Shown: positions 36,420-49,860, counted from the first letter of the stretch. The stretch is DNA of 64,000 nt from Mesocentrotus franciscanus (GCA_037976565.1 CP137685.1:21471032-21535031); one strand, 5' to 3'. The notes: generated from the sequence alone by a model not told the origin. Translations and numbers: made by a program.

Positions 36420-37179
36420 CTTTATGTATTCAGGAAATCAATTCAGGAAATCAAGAGCAAGAAATATTTTCTGGCTCTCAACAGATGACCGAGGGATACT
36501 GCAGGGTCTGACATACGCAGTTGAAGGTCATCTGAAAGCATACAAGTAAACGTACAAGTAAACATGCTGATATTGGAAACACTACTGGTAGTGTAATTGA
36601 TACAGGTATCCTGGTCTAGATGAGTGTGTTCATATGGCTAAAGATTCTACACGCAATCATGAACAGCTGAAACAGCATCGGCAAGATTATCCACACTTCA
36701 ATTGGATACTCGATGTGATATCAGTCTTTTGTTACCTTTAGTACATTAATTATTTTCAATACACAAGAGTATTTAAATGTACGTCATACACAATTTACAT
36801 GTGTTACGGCTTCAACAGACACGCCCCCTTCTCCATGGTAGTCATATTGTGACTTGCAGAGACACGCCCCCTTTCATGGAACACACCTCTATAGGCCCTG
36901 TCTTCATAAAAAGGGTCCTTACATACAGTGCATAACCATGTACATGTATGCACTTTCTAATTTTCAAATTTATACAAAAAATAACATAATGTAATAAAGT
37001 TAAGTGTTGAGGCATTTAACAGTCCTAGATTTTTAAGAACAAAACTTCACAGGTTAGATTTGTTAGTACATTGTATCTTTACAAAAATGAACTACGTGTA
37101 CCGGTACATGAAAACATGACAAAATATGAGGGGGCACTTATCCAAACTTTTGAAGGGCTTTATAAACTTGAGTTGTTGG

Positions 37180-37256
37180 ATATTGTCTGTTCAGAGCCAG
37201 AAGGGCATTAAAGTATATGAGTTAATTAACACCCTTCTGGCTCCACACAGACAATG
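37180..37256. mobile_element. MITE family A copy
   Basis: The arms are atattgtctgttcagagcca and ctggctccacacagacaatg. It is about 77 bp long. Confidence 0.8.
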
Positions 37257-37728
37257 TACATGTATACATGTTTCTATGCTAATACTGCACTTACAATGTA
37301 CCACTGAGATAATGTACGCTGAACATGTGTTACTAATTGGCAGTATGTATTTATTGCAAACATACAAGAGTACATGTGCAGTAACCCCCAAAGTGAATGA
37401 AGTTTGCCAAATGGAAGACATCTAGTGGGACTTTAGCCTGGCTCCAAGCCAGAAATAGTTTTTTGGATGATGTTCAATGAAAATGACGTAAAGGAGGGAG
37501 TCCAGTCTGACATCAAATAAAACATAAACAAAACAAAACAGAAAGGTACAGACTTATGTCAGCTCCGGCTGTCACATGACGACGATGAAAGACTGTATGA
37601 AAACTGAGAAAGTTATGAAATTTGAAGGTATTCTAATCCCTACATAACTTGGCAACCCACAGATCTCTTTTGTGTGTTAATTTCTTTTTATTTCATGAGA
37701 TTTAAAAAAATCTTAATTCATCAGTTTT

Positions 37729-37797
37729 GATCGAACCCAATACCTTTGCATTTCCAGTCAAAGTGCTCGAACCACTCGACTACTATACGACATCTCT
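37729..37797 (-). mobile_element. tRNA-like SINE head
   Basis: On the minus strand tagtagtcgagtggttcgag (A box) and attgggttcgatcaaaac (B box) are about 40 bp apart. It lacks CCA and mature-tRNA pairing, so it is probably a SINE remnant and not a tRNA gene. Confidence 0.55.
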
Positions 37798-38502
37798 ACA
37801 CTAATGTATGCCCTGTGAACACAAGGTGTAACCAGTCATACCAATGACCTCTATAGTTTGAGTCATCTGGATAATATTACCCACTGACATTTAAATGGTG
37901 ATTAGAAGTGTTGAGCTTTGGTGATGAGAAGGTTGCAAAGAAGTTTGTAGTTTATACACTGTACTATTATTACTTCCTCTTTACTAATCATTACATATAA
38001 TTCCTCATACAATCACATTGATTTGCAAGACCTTTTCGGTGGCATCTTGTTTTCATTAGACAAAACATCCACCCTGTGTCATATGATGGAGCCATAATGC
38101 ATGTGTTTTCAATTCTATGGAAGCTCCCTAACTTCACGCAAAGTGTTGATCTATGTGTGGTAAAGTCACCAACAGATGTATTTATGTTTATTCATCAACA
38201 TTCACAACGCAACTATAACATATTTTAGAGGGTTAAACTTGATCTTTAAGAAACCTGTGTTATTATCTGCAAATAGCATTCTGAAGAAGAAAAAAATTGG
38301 TTTAGACAGAACAAAATTTGCAGCCATAGAGTAGGAGCCTGAAGGGCCCCAATGTTAGAAATAAGCTAATTATCAGCTTTCATGGGTTATATCCTGTGAA
38401 GGTATACAAGTATTTCTTTTCTTCCTTATATATTCCATGTTGTAAATGTATTGTACTGACAAATAATATCAATTCAAAACCTCTCACCAAATAGCAAATG
38501 AT

Positions 38503-39185
38503 ATTACCATATGTGTATCAACAACAACAACAACAAATATCATTCATATTTATGTGTAGGGCTGTATACATGTAAACCATCAGTCAATCAATCAATATGT
38601 GCTTCATCTGAAGGGTCTCTTCAGTGATGTATTAAAACCCCAATATCTGATTACAGAATTACCACTTTGGGATCAACCTTGGGGATGTATAGGTCATTGT
38701 TTGACTTTTGATGAAGAAAAGAGGCATTCCAAATTCGATTGATCATCAGGAGAAGATGTGGACCTGGTGGAGTAAAGAATACATTCCCGTAACATGGGAC
38801 ATGTTTGTGGACTACCGTCACTGTAGAATTCACACAGATAAATTATATTACCGTATGTGTATCAACAACAACAACAACAAATATGATTCATATTTATGTG
38901 TAGGGCTGTATACATGTAAACCATCAGTCAATCAATCAATATGTGCTTCATCTTAAGGGTCTCTTCAGTGATGTATTAAAACCCCAATATCTGATTACAG
39001 AATTACCACTTTGGGATCAACCTTGGGGATGTATAGGTCATTGTTTGACTTTTGATGAAGAAAAGAGGCATTCCAAATTCGATTGATCCTCAGGAGAAGA
39101 TGTGGACCTGGTGGAATAAAGAATACATTCCCGTAACATGGGATATGTTTGTGGACTATCGTCACTGTAGAATTCACACAGAAAA
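38503..39185. repeat. 344-bp tandem duplication
   Basis: Two near-identical copies (38503-38846 and 38847-39185) each begin near ttaccatatgtgtatcaaca. They carry a CAA microsatellite and the block cccaatatctgattacagaa. Predicted peptides in the two copies differ by replacements, so coding constraint is not evident. Confidence 0.85.
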
Positions 39186-41329
39186 AATGTAAATAGCCAT
39201 GGGCTAGGAAATACATGGGATTGCATGTAGTGGGGTGGGGAGGGCTAGGGGTGGGGTCGGGATGGTATGTGTGTGTGGGGGAGGGGGGGGGGTAACTACT
39301 GCACTTGATAATATCCATTTTCTTTGATAGCTAATTTACTAAGCATATTAGTGCTATAAAGTAGACTATTGCTACTACTGCTATTGCTGCAAGTGCAACA
39401 TGTACTTCTATACTTCTACATCTTCTGCATATTTTACAAATTCTACCATTAAGTGAACAAGTAATAACTGCTAGTATTATGATTAAATGTTGTCATTTCT
39501 CACCCTACCTAATTGATATTTCATGGCAGAAGGGTTATGATACAAATATTATTTGCAAAGCTATTGGTTAATATACATGTATAGCTACAATGCTTGAGAT
39601 AGCACTTTGATCATCATACAATCAAAATATTCAAACTGCTAATTCAAACAATTATTTCTGCCCATTACACATATAATGCACATCTTTTGAAAGAGGAAGT
39701 CTGTCCTATTATTTATTCTCTAGGATAGTCTTGTCATCTTTCATACTATGTTGTTTAATAATTAATGTAAGTTTCATAAGCTCTTGAATGTATTCCTTGT
39801 AAATATTATAATACTAAACACATAACTTGGCATAGGACTCAATAAAGGATGTTCCTGTATCAGAAATATCACATGAAAATCAGATTTTTCTTTCAAAAGG
39901 AATCAATATGAACCATACTTGATCATGCATGTAACATGTATTTATATGTTATAGTTAAGTATGAAGAATACATTTTTCTTTTTCTATTGGATACCCGTTG
40001 ATGACCTTACCAAAACTTGTCATAACCTTCAAACTTTAAATTTGACCTCTCATACATGTACCGTACGCATGCCTTTGATCAGGTAAAAAAAAATTACCTA
40101 CACTGGTTCCTTTTTTTCGGAGGGGGGGGGGTGGTTTTAAGAATGTTATTACATATTCAAAGTCATTGGTATCATTCCATGTTTTACACACACAAAAAAA
40201 CTTTGGAGCATTATTTGATTTCATAGACTTTACTAACACATGTATACATTTCAATTTAGTACATATTGGTTGAAAAACTGTAAAAAGATATCGCTTTGAT
40301 AGAGCATAATGGTCTCAACTCAATGTTTCCTTATCGAATCAATTAACATATCAGATGCAGCTACATAAGCTTGACATTCTAGTGAATTGATGCCCACTAA
40401 CATGTGTTATGTACATTGGTATGTTGACAGATGACTGTGATGAGAGCTAAATTAGACTGGCCGGCCCACACTCAGCTATATGAACATGATGTACTAATAG
40501 CCTAACGTCTGATATTGCCAAGGACCACGTTATGAAGATCATGGCTCAATACTAATAGGGGTTAAATGAAAATGATTTTGTAAACTTAGGGAAAGCCATC
40601 CCTCCCCATTTTACATTTGCTCTATTATTTTACCTTAATAACCCTTGTTTTAGATGAAATCCCTTGTAATTACTTTTTGTTTTCAAATTGAAAATGTAGA
40701 CCCTGAAAAAATCAGCCAAAAGGATGATGGGGAGCAACATTTTATCAGTGGTAAAATGATATGAAATTTCTTTGAAATTACTAATCTAGTAATGATGATA
40801 TTGATGATTTTATGGTTATTATATTTTATGTAACATGGTACAAATAGAAATCCCTTTCTTTCAATAGGCCTATGGTAAACATTATTTTTGCCATTTTTGC
40901 CATACTTACCTCTGATCATTTTGCATTATGCTTTTTGGGATGTGTTTAAGTACATTCTATGACAGACAGATAGGAAACCCTTCAACTACTTTCATAACTA
41001 TGACCAAAATTTATTAATAATAACTTTAAACAGATGCCTCTGTATTTTACAGAATGGACCTCAAAACCCTGCAGTGCACAAGGTCTGAGGGCAAGACTAA
41101 GGTTGGGAGGAAACCTTTGTCAAGTACAATTAAAACCAAGTCAACAACAAGAACAACAACCTCTGACCGTCTGGAGTAAAGGGATCCTGTCCTATCTAGG
41201 GCTGCCTGAACTTTCACGTGAGCCGAGTTCCTTTTATGGGCGTCCCTTTCGTAGGGCGAACCTCCGTTTGGAATGCAGGCCTGGTATGCCGGCTTAACAC
41301 CGCATCAGCCCGCGTCAATGGGGACCATT
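39186..41329. other. Intronic, no gene recognised
   Basis: Poly-G runs lie near 39283 and 40120. The patch 41190-41310 is CG-richer than its surroundings but shows no family match. Confidence 0.45.
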
Positions 41330-42790
41330 GAGAGATGGAGACCAGCGGGAGGGGATGGGGGGCAGGGGGGCATTGTGGGGTCACCTTCCAGGGGTTGTAA
41401 GACAAAAGAGGGTCCATCCCTGTTGAATGAGGTTCATGACTAGCAAGACAAATGTGACTTTCTTTAAAGGAGCACATGTTATTTCCTGATTGTAAATGTA
41501 CCAGAGGATGTACAATGTCTGCCAATATGTAAGCCAGCAGGGAGTGGGGGGCAAGGGGAGGGAGTTGGGGCAAGGGGAGAGGGATGGGGGTGTTTTGGTA
41601 ATACACTCCTGGGATTGTAAGATGAGAAGGGTCCACCCCTGTTGAATAGGGTTCATTACAAGCAAGACAAATTTTACTTTCTTTAAAGGAGCACATGTCC
41701 TCTCCGATCAAACCAGTGGACGAACATGTATGCTTATACACTGCAAAAACCAGGGTGTTAAATTTCTAACACCAGTATGGTATTGAATTTTTTTGACACC
41801 ATTGGTGTTATTTTTAACACCGGTCAGATTTAAGCATGCATTAATAATTACTGGGTGTTAAGTAACATGGTGTTGTTTTATGCTTGGTGTTGAAAGTATC
41901 ATCACGTGATTTCGTTTAAGGCGGTTGATTGGTCGAATAAGTTTTCACAAAGTGTACGCGCGCTTAATGATTACTTTACATACACGTGTTCACAGAAAAA
42001 TACATTTATCATGATTTGTTAAGCAAATTATGACAATGCACATCAATTTTGTGATTTGTATTTTCCTTTGGCAATTATTGACCAATAGATTATATGTCCG
42101 ATCTTGTTACAATTATATTAACGTTTTAGCAATAGATATATTGATTATATGATTACTAACCAAGAAACAACATGCATGTTTATTATATATATATGTGTAC
42201 CAGCCTGTACCACATACATGTTAATCTTGAATTTACTTCAAATGATCTATGTGATGGAGTTAATGCAATGGAGATTAGAATATACCTATTGGTGGACAGT
42301 TGCCAACATCGATTATGAATTATCAGTTTACCACTGGTTCCTCTACCCTGGTCGATAATAGGGAATATGGAATGTGGGACCATTAGACATACATAGAAAA
42401 ATCTCTAATGGATCAACAAGAATATAAACACCAAAAGTGGAATTGAATTTGTTATGATTCCAGATATTGGTGTTAATCTACACCAGTAGGAGTTGTCAAA
42501 TATTAACACCAAAAGTGGAATTGAAATTATCTAATTCCAGAAAATGGTGTTAAGTAACACCAGAGGAGTTGCACGATATAGATACCAAGAAAGTGTTAAA
42601 TTTAACACCCTTGGTGTTAAATTTAACACACTGGTTTTTGCAGTGTATGGAGCCCTCTGGAGTAGAGGGGTGGGGGCGAGGGGTGTTCTGGTGACCCTCC
42701 CGGGGTCATACATGTACGTGAGGAGGGATCATGAACAGCTAAGCAAATATGAATTTCTTTAAAAGACCTTGTGTCCTTCTAGTTCATCCA
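41330..42790. repeat. Tandem array, about 219-bp period, split by element K
   Basis: tctttaaaggagcacatgt occurs at 41461 and 41680, and a diverged third unit follows element K (ttctttaaaagaccttgtgt, about 42756). G-rich stretches (gggatgggggtgttttgg) recur per unit. Confidence 0.75.
41739..42645. mobile_element. Terminal-repeat DNA element K, about 0.9 kb
   Basis: It starts cactgcaaaaaccagggtgt and ends acactggtttttgcagtg, flanked by tata/tat. The word GGTGTTA/TAACACC recurs many times near both ends, a subterminal repeat pattern. There is no transposase. It splits a tandem array. Confidence 0.75.
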
Positions 42791-43982
42791 CATTTCTATA
42801 CACCCTCACATGCATTTGATTAAACTGTGGTATTTATGGTTTCATAAAAAGGATATTTCTAATTCACACTTCCAGATAATTAAAAATGGTTATTCACCAT
42901 ATCAAAATATTGTCAAGTCATCAAAACATGGCAATTTTTACCACAGTGGCAAGTGTTACGGTAGGCCTACAAAGCATTAACTCTTTTGGATATAAATCAA
43001 TGACGAAAAGAAAAGAAAAAAAAACTTTTATTTCCAATCAACTGTATACAAAATCACTCTGATGAAAGATAACAAGATCAAATGAGCAATACTGGCATGT
43101 ATTTATAAAACATTCTATTCATATGTTCATTCTATCCACTATTCTACTTAAGAAAGGGGTACAATTTGTTTGTATTTTATCTTCCTATTCATTAAATATA
43201 AAAAAGAAATGAAAAAAGAAGGAAAAAAATGACCTTCAGATTGATTTTGAAAAAAAGAGTTTGAAAAAAAAATTGAAGCTGAAATAGAATAAAATATGTT
43301 TGACAAATTGAAGTCCCACTCTTACAAATACTGTTTAATTATATGGGCTGTTCTAAAATATTTTTAGATATGAGTACCAAATGCCTCCCTTGGACCACTT
43401 AATTTCTAACCACTTCATATCTGACCATGAGCTACATGGCTGCGGCTATATTTAGATACCTCCTTGACCAGTCTGACTTGACTGCCCTCAGCTTCCCATG
43501 GAGCTAGCTGGACGGTCAAGCCATTAAACACTTCTCTGGTCAAGCCATGACCCACAAACCCAGTGGTATTTAGATATCAATAAACAACAACCATCCTCTC
43601 ACATAGCAGCTCATTATCAACAGGACTAATCAATTAGGACGAGATAAATGGTGTCACATTGCATACTGAAGTACCAGGGAGAAGAGGCATAGGAAAATCT
43701 CTGCTTATTATTTTGAAAAATAATTTAGGCCTGTACTCCGAGTACAAGCCTACCAGAATTCAGTGCACATCTATACGAGAATCAAATAGCTATACGATAA
43801 GGTACGAATGTAGCTTAGTGAAACCATAGTGGAACGAGAGGACGAAAAATGCATATCGGTATCTGTTGAAAATCTCACATATGTAGAACCACATCTTTAG
43901 GATATGGAGCTGGTAAATATATGTACTATCAAGATTAGGCTTAACGTTATCTAAGTTTTTATCCTATTTTATCCGAGCTTTT
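42791..43982. other. Intronic, no gene recognised
   Basis: AT-rich with A-rich tracts at 43010-43270. Confidence 0.45.
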
Positions 43983-44090
43983 TCAGTAAATGCCCCTATC
44001 CTTTGGAATAAATTACCAGCGCATATTCATAATACTCATTCCCTGGACCAGTTTAAGTCCTTGCTGAAAGCGCACCTTTTTAATTCATAA
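43983..44090 (+). pseudogene. LINE reverse-transcriptase C-terminal end
   Basis: It reads SVNAPILWNKLPAHIHNTHS then LDQFKSLLKAHLFNS and a stop, matching the LWNxLP...FK..LK..L ending of CR1/L2-type proteins. The likely 3' UTR runs to about 44354, ending in an ATT repeat. Confidence 0.8.
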
Positions 44091-45875
44091 ATGATATTCT
44101 ACACCGGTGCAGTTGTGAGTCGGTCAAAGGAGGTGCACACCATCTTATTCCTTGTTTGTTTGATCTTAAGTTTGACCTTATGTTTGATCTTATTTTTATT
44201 TTTATTTTACTTTTATTTTTATTATTATATATGCATGATTTATTGAATAAAGAACAGATTTATTATAAGTTTTGGTTGTTAATTTTTAATCAGACTATGG
44301 TGTGCTTAGAAACACCAGTATTAAGTGCCTAATAAATGTTGTGTATTATTATTATCCTGAAATGTTGAAAAATAACTTTTAATTAACAAACATTACTAAA
44401 TAGTATGTATTTTGTGTTCCCACTGGTGTATCTTGTGTTCCCACTGGTCTTTTTGTGCCACTACATTTCGCTAATCTGAATGTTGAATAAAGAACCATCG
44501 TATAACGAAACGTCTGATAAAACGCATGTTTGAGCATTGTTTCGGATGAAAACTGGATAACAAATCAGTGTCTTTGTTCTGGAAACTTTTTGTGGAAATC
44601 TAAACATGTCGAAAAAATGCATGAGCCCAATTGGCAATGCATTTTCTCTATTTATAATTTGATTTGATTTATTCATTTCCCTTTCAATATAAATATGATA
44701 ACCATGTACAAAATACATATGAATTCAATAATTTGCATATAACAATGTAATAAGATTGTGTAAATGAAAAAAATAGAAAAATTGAAGAACAGAAAATGCA
44801 GAAAATGATAATAGAATATTTTTGACCTAAATGTCTACATTGAAACAGAGGGGCATGCTAAAGAAGCAATGCTTGTGTGGCGCAAGCCCCTAAACATGAT
44901 CGAATGCCCTTTACTATAGATATCTTTTTCAAAATCTGCAAATTTTGCACAGATGAATCATTTCCCTTGACAATAATTTGTCCTTTAAAAAAATATATAT
45001 TTCAATCAATTTGATCAGAGTCCTTGAACATGACTACACATTCACTGCACACATACAATCAGCAATTCCCTCGAGGGAAAATCCAGACATTTTTTCCATC
45101 ACATAATTTTCAATTTCCTCAGTGGCACTAATTTTTACGCAAGTCTACTAGCCAGGGACTGTTCCACATTTGTTCCTTCATTCGAAAACATCCCAACCTA
45201 AAATAGGACCCAAGGTGAAAATCATTAAGGTGTTGTGGGAGCCTTAAAAGTTTTCCCCAAGGAAATCTGGGACGATGTTACTAAGACTGCATGTTAACAA
45301 GGAGCTGTTTTGAAAATCATTATTAAACTTACCGTTAGTGATTGCTTTAAGTGACTGTAGAGCATGAATGAGAAATATACCTGTACATTGTATGTAGTCT
45401 GACTGTCCATACTGCTATCCTAACAGCATTAAATAACTTTTTTTGTTTAATTATGAAAAAAAAATTTAAAGGAAATTGTGCTTCTTTTGCTATATATATC
45501 TCTGAGTGGTACCAGTATTACATGTACATGTTATTGCTGCAAGGGTTTGTGTACATACAGACACAATTTCAACATGATTTCCATTTTATACAAAGCCTTG
45601 ATCCAAGCCTAACTTTGTCAGTCTCTGTCTGCTGTAAGAAGCAGTTACATTTCAGGGCCTATGGGTGCTATTTCGCGTACATGTACATGTAGTCTGACAT
45701 CTCAGACTCTGGAACACATAATGAGTGACAGTGTCTTGTGCCTGGAGACAAAGTTTGGACAATCCTTAAAGTCTTGATTAAAGCTTACTGTTGTTGGTCT
45801 CTGGCTGGTATTTATAGGCACAGTTACAGTAGACTACATGGTCTACAGCGGTCTACAGCGTTCTATCTGCATAGT

Positions 45876-46311
45876 CTTAGACCCCGTTCTCATTCACTTC
45901 GTTGGAGCGGTTCTTAGGTGAGTGAGAACGGTCAAAGTGGTCCAGGAAGTGGACTTCTGGACTGCTCCAGAAGACCACCTCGGGAGGTGGTCTTGAGGAT
46001 CGGGTCTTATTAAGAGCGGTTTGGACCGCTCTAACGTGCAATGTGAATGGAAGCGTACTTTGACTGGAAGTGAGCTAGTGACGTTCCGCGCGAAACATGT
46101 AGTACGGTACATATGATTTGTATTACGCGAGCGAAAAAATTTACCCGCTGACCTGAGCTGCCATAGCAACAAGACCACTTTGACTCGTGGAGCGGTTTGA
46201 GCCATAAAAAACTGCTCGGAGTGTGAACGCTCGCAAACCGTTCCTCAAGACCCGTTCCTCTGGAGGGGTCTAACTAAGACCACTTTCAAAGTGAGTGAGA
46301 ACGGGGTCTTA
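45876..46311. mobile_element. Terminal-repeat DNA element L
   Basis: It starts agaccccgttctcattcact and ends agtgagtgagaacggggtct. The interior carries palindromic words (gaccacctcgggaggtggtc, gagcggtttggaccgctc). Confidence 0.75.
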
Positions 46312-47289
46312 CACTTCAGAAGTTCAGACCCTCTGTTTTATGTGAATTAAGACTAACATGCCTGCAGACTACAGTGGACCTGCCTGCAATGCAAAGCCCC
46401 GAGCAGACAAGTTCAATTGTAGACTCTGTGGCTACATAGGTGCACACAGAGGAATGTGACTGGCAATGGAAAGTAAAGTTTACCAAGAGGGTGGCACGAC
46501 TTTGATAGATTGGGCAAAGGTTAGCCCTGTCAAACAATGTGCACCAATGTACAAGCAAGGCACAGCCAGAAATAGAATGGATTTATCATAGATTTCTCAT
46601 CTCCAATTCCTGGCCTCACCTCCCCCACCAGTCCTCTACTTGAGACAGTGAATATTTCTCAATCTCTTCTCACTCACATGTGACTGCAGTATGCATAGCT
46701 ATTTCTAATATGTTCTCCCCGGACTCTACACACTCATTCCAAACTTCTCCTTCTTTGCACAAGCATCCCCCCTCCTCCCAATCAATTCTCCAGCCCTCCA
46801 CTATATTTTTCAATCTTTTCTCACTGATATCTCACTGGACTCTACATACATGTACATGTAAATGTCTCATTCAGTCTGTGTTCCCTCCTTTTGGCCCCCT
46901 CAATGTTTCCCACACAAACGCTATTATCACTTTTTGTTGTTAACCTTACATGTACCAAATTATCTTGGCATGCGATCTTTCTTCTATTAAAGTGAGGGTA
47001 ATATATACTCTCATTATCATCCAGCTACATGTATTGTACCGCATTCTACCAACCTACCCCCCCCCCCCACTTCGCTTTTCACCCTTTCTCTCATTTTCTT
47101 CTTTCTCTTTGCTACATTCCTGTCTTCCTTTCTTCTGCATGCTAAAGTAATGTATGTAAAATTTATACTATTAACACTAATAATGCATTGCTAGACTATA
47201 CAATAAAACCTGTTGGAGGCATTACTTTGCACCTACAATTTCTGCAAAGTACAAGATTTTCATCTGAACCCTCAACCTCCAAATAGTAA

Positions 47290-47700
47290 TAGAGTGGTGA
47301 AGTGTGACGTCATCAAAAATCTATTTTTGGAATTTCTCAATTTTTTCTTCATTTTCCGAAAGAGCACCAAAAATAATGTCCAAATGTCGAAAACCAATTG
47401 AATATGTTAAGTATTGGCTGAGATATGACCATCTGAATAAAAATATTGCCTATGGGAACTCAGTGTTATATTGCTCTGGCTCCTAATGTTATGAACCAGA
47501 GCAATATAACACTGAGTTCCCATAGGCAATCTTTTTAATCAGATGGTCATATCTTGGTGGTCATATCTCGGCAAATACTAAACATATTCAATTGGTTTTC
47601 GACATTTGGACATTATTTTTGGTGCTCTTTCAGAAAATGAAGAAAAAATTGAGAAATTCCCAAAATAGATTTTTATGACGTCACAGCTTCGGTACTCTAT
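47290..47700. mobile_element. Long palindromic element C copy 2
   Basis: This is the same element as at 10297-10685: gaagtgtgacgtcatcaaaa at one end and tatgacgtcacagcttcggt at the other, with the central ttgctctggctcctaatg. The similar predicted peptides on both strands here come from the palindrome and not from genes. Confidence 0.85.
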
Positions 47701-48004
47701 ACACCTGACCCTCAAACAAAAATACAATACTGTGTCTACCTTGCAAATAGAAGCTGAGAAATGCAAATAAAAACTGTTGGATTCAGAACCAGTAAAGTAT
47801 GACTATTCATCACTCAAATGGTACTATAGTCTATATTAGTCTGGTGATTTCAATCTCCTTTAGGTACCTGTATTCAAAGGTTATTTCAATGTTTTCACAA
47901 TTGTTATTATTATTACTATCATTTTGTTGTCTGGCAAATTTGATCTATATTTGGGGACTGTACTTATAACTTTATTCAGGGATTTGACAATAGATGATTG
48001 TTTT

Positions 48005-48232
48005 TTGTTTTTTTTTACCTCTGACTGCTAAGAATTTTATATCCTTGTTACAAGTATTAAAGCAACCAGGGGGTGACAGGTTTTTTTCCTCTCTGAGGGA
48101 CTTGGTTATGAGGATTAATGCCTTACCAAAGGTCACAAGCGCATTGACTTGGTTTCAAACCCAGGACCTTCCAGTTACGAGACCACTGCTCTATACCACT
48201 GCTCTATACCACTGAGCCATCTCACCTCTATA
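48005..48232 (-). mobile_element. tRNA-derived SINE, minus strand, with small duplication
   Basis: It is the same family as the 24.7-kb copy. On the minus strand it has gatggctcagtggtatagag and gggtttgaaaccaagtcaat. The tRNA-like head contains a tandem repeat of accactgctctat. Confidence 0.75.
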
Positions 48233-48452
48233 ATGATTTCATCATATTGTTTTTCTGCTTTAACATGCAATCTCATGGGCCAGTCTTTAAAGAGCTACTG
48301 TATCTCTTTAGAGTCATCCATGACAAATCATCTACCGAGTATTTCTAACTTTTCACAAAATGTGGGAATTAATATTATGCAGAAAACATAATATATGGAA
48401 TATCCACTTTAGTATTTTTTTTAAAGTCTGCAAGTTTGGAGCAAGGCTAACC

Positions 48453-48793
48453 TTAAAGGTATAGACCGGTTTGGAAATGCCCCCCTCTCAAAAAATGAAA
48501 TGGAAGCTCTCATTACCAATCATGTGAAAGAATATGGTTTGACTAATACGTGATGATACAAATTTTGCCGGGAAGCCGCCTACTAATTGATATATTTGGT
48601 AAATTATTATATCTATCTGGACTGGATAGATATAGGGTAGTCCCATATACATCTTTCTGTGTACAGTGCTTGTAACTTTACCAAGACTGGGCCAAATTTC
48701 TTATCATTTTGATGATTCCAGAACCTTGCAGTACACACCAATACTTATATGCTAGATGATCAACCTTTTCTGATCGATTCCACAACGTAATGC
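48453..48793. mobile_element. TTAA-type element G copy 3, truncated
   Basis: It runs in the opposite orientation from ttaaaggtatagaccggttt to cgattccacaacgtaatgc, where homology stops before the second terminal repeat. Confidence 0.75.
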
Positions 48794-49139
48794 ACCTGCA
48801 ATCAACACTTAGGAATCAGGGGATATGTATTTGTGACAGTTCTTGAGAGATCAATCAACCGATATGTTTAATTTTATCAAATTGGGTATTAGGCTCATTC
48901 ACTAGTCTAGGGAATGTATGGATAAAGGGGACTTGTACAAGGATAATCTCAAATCTATTCAAAAAGCATTTCAGTGATGCATTTGTGAAAGGATCTACCT
49001 TTAAGTATTTCTATTTTTAAGAAAGTACTTGAGTAAAATCAATGATCAAGCTCACTTGTCACGTATTTTCATTTTCGGTGTTTGAGCTCCTTGCTAAAAA
49101 AGAGAAGGCTGAAGGAAGTTTTGTCAGCAATTTTTGAGT

Positions 49140-49405
49140 ACTTGTTTTTTTTAAGAAGATACTTTCTTTTTCTATATTTCCTTTTGTTATTCTTTGTGTC
49201 TATCCTTCTATCAGCATTTCTTCTATCTTTCCTTATGTTATTCATATTTTTAAAAATCCTCCTATCATTTTTTCTCTGTGTATATTTATTCATATTATTT
49301 GTTATTGTGTATATCCTTCTATTATCTTCTCTTCTATATTTGGTTATGTTATCCTTTATTTTTATCCTTCTATCATTTTCTCTTTCTATATTTCCTTATG
49401 TCATT
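49140..49405. repeat. T-rich minisatellite
   Basis: Words such as tatccttctatca and tatatttccttatgttatt recur every 40-60 bp. The open frame through it is a Leu/Phe-rich low-complexity artefact. Confidence 0.7.
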
Positions 49406-49575
49406 AAGCAAATAATTACCGTTGGTGAAGGTGATTGGACAAACTATCACTTCCGAGGCGATCTGGATGTAGCTATCTTTCCGAAGCGAAGCTGAGGAAA
49501 GATAGCGTATACATTCAGATCGCCGAGGAAGTGATAGTTTGCCATCGCCTGAAACCAAAAGGTGATTATTTGCTT
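49406..49575. mobile_element. Fold-back element R, about 170 bp
   Basis: The ends are aagcaaataattacc and ggtgattatttgctt. The inner arms are caaactatcacttccgaggc and cgaggaagtgatagtttg, with cgatctggatgtagctatct facing its complement. Confidence 0.7.
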
Positions 49576-49771
49576 TATATTCCACATTGGAAACATTTCA
49601 CTTCTTCCGTCATTTTAGAGCAACAAGTCATCAATTAACAGCTAGCAAACCGTGAATGATACGTACAGTGCATGCAGTATGGTGGTGTGACCATAGTTCG
49701 CGCGTGACCAAAGTTCGCGTACTAACACTAAAAGCGCTTAAAGAGGAGAGCAATACGCAGCGAATACAATT

Positions 49772-49860
49772 AAAGTGCGTTGCACCCGGTAGATAGTACT
49801 ACTATCTACCGGGTGCAACGCACTTTTACTGAAGATAGTAGTACTATCTACGCAGTGTAA
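49772..49860. repeat. Perfect 27-bp-arm hairpin with partial third arm
   Basis: The arms aaagtgcgttgcacccggta... (49772-49798) and their exact complement (49800-49826) flank one C. A partial repeat of the arms follows to 49860 (gatagtagtactatctac). Confidence 0.85.

Larger units (their letters stand above)
34700..36640. repeat. Tandem array, about 170-bp period, with two insertions
   Basis: The landmark acaggtcatg (and variants) lies at about 34723, 34898, 35981 and 36148. The unit also holds aatcattttgtgcaaata and ttggaaactttactggtag. A LINE+SINE block (34962-35877) and element F (36203-36419) interrupt it. Confidence 0.8.

Noticed and set aside
37729..37797. Possible true tRNA gene on the minus strand
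   Set aside because: A and B boxes are present, but I could not fold a complete acceptor stem or cloverleaf, and similar SINE heads occur nearby.
41034..41297. 87-codon plus-strand ORF in CG-richer DNA
   Set aside because: There is no family match or splice context, and it borders a tandem array.
49082..49495. Hydrophobic 137-codon ORF resembling a membrane protein
   Set aside because: It translates a T-rich minisatellite and ends inside a fold-back element.
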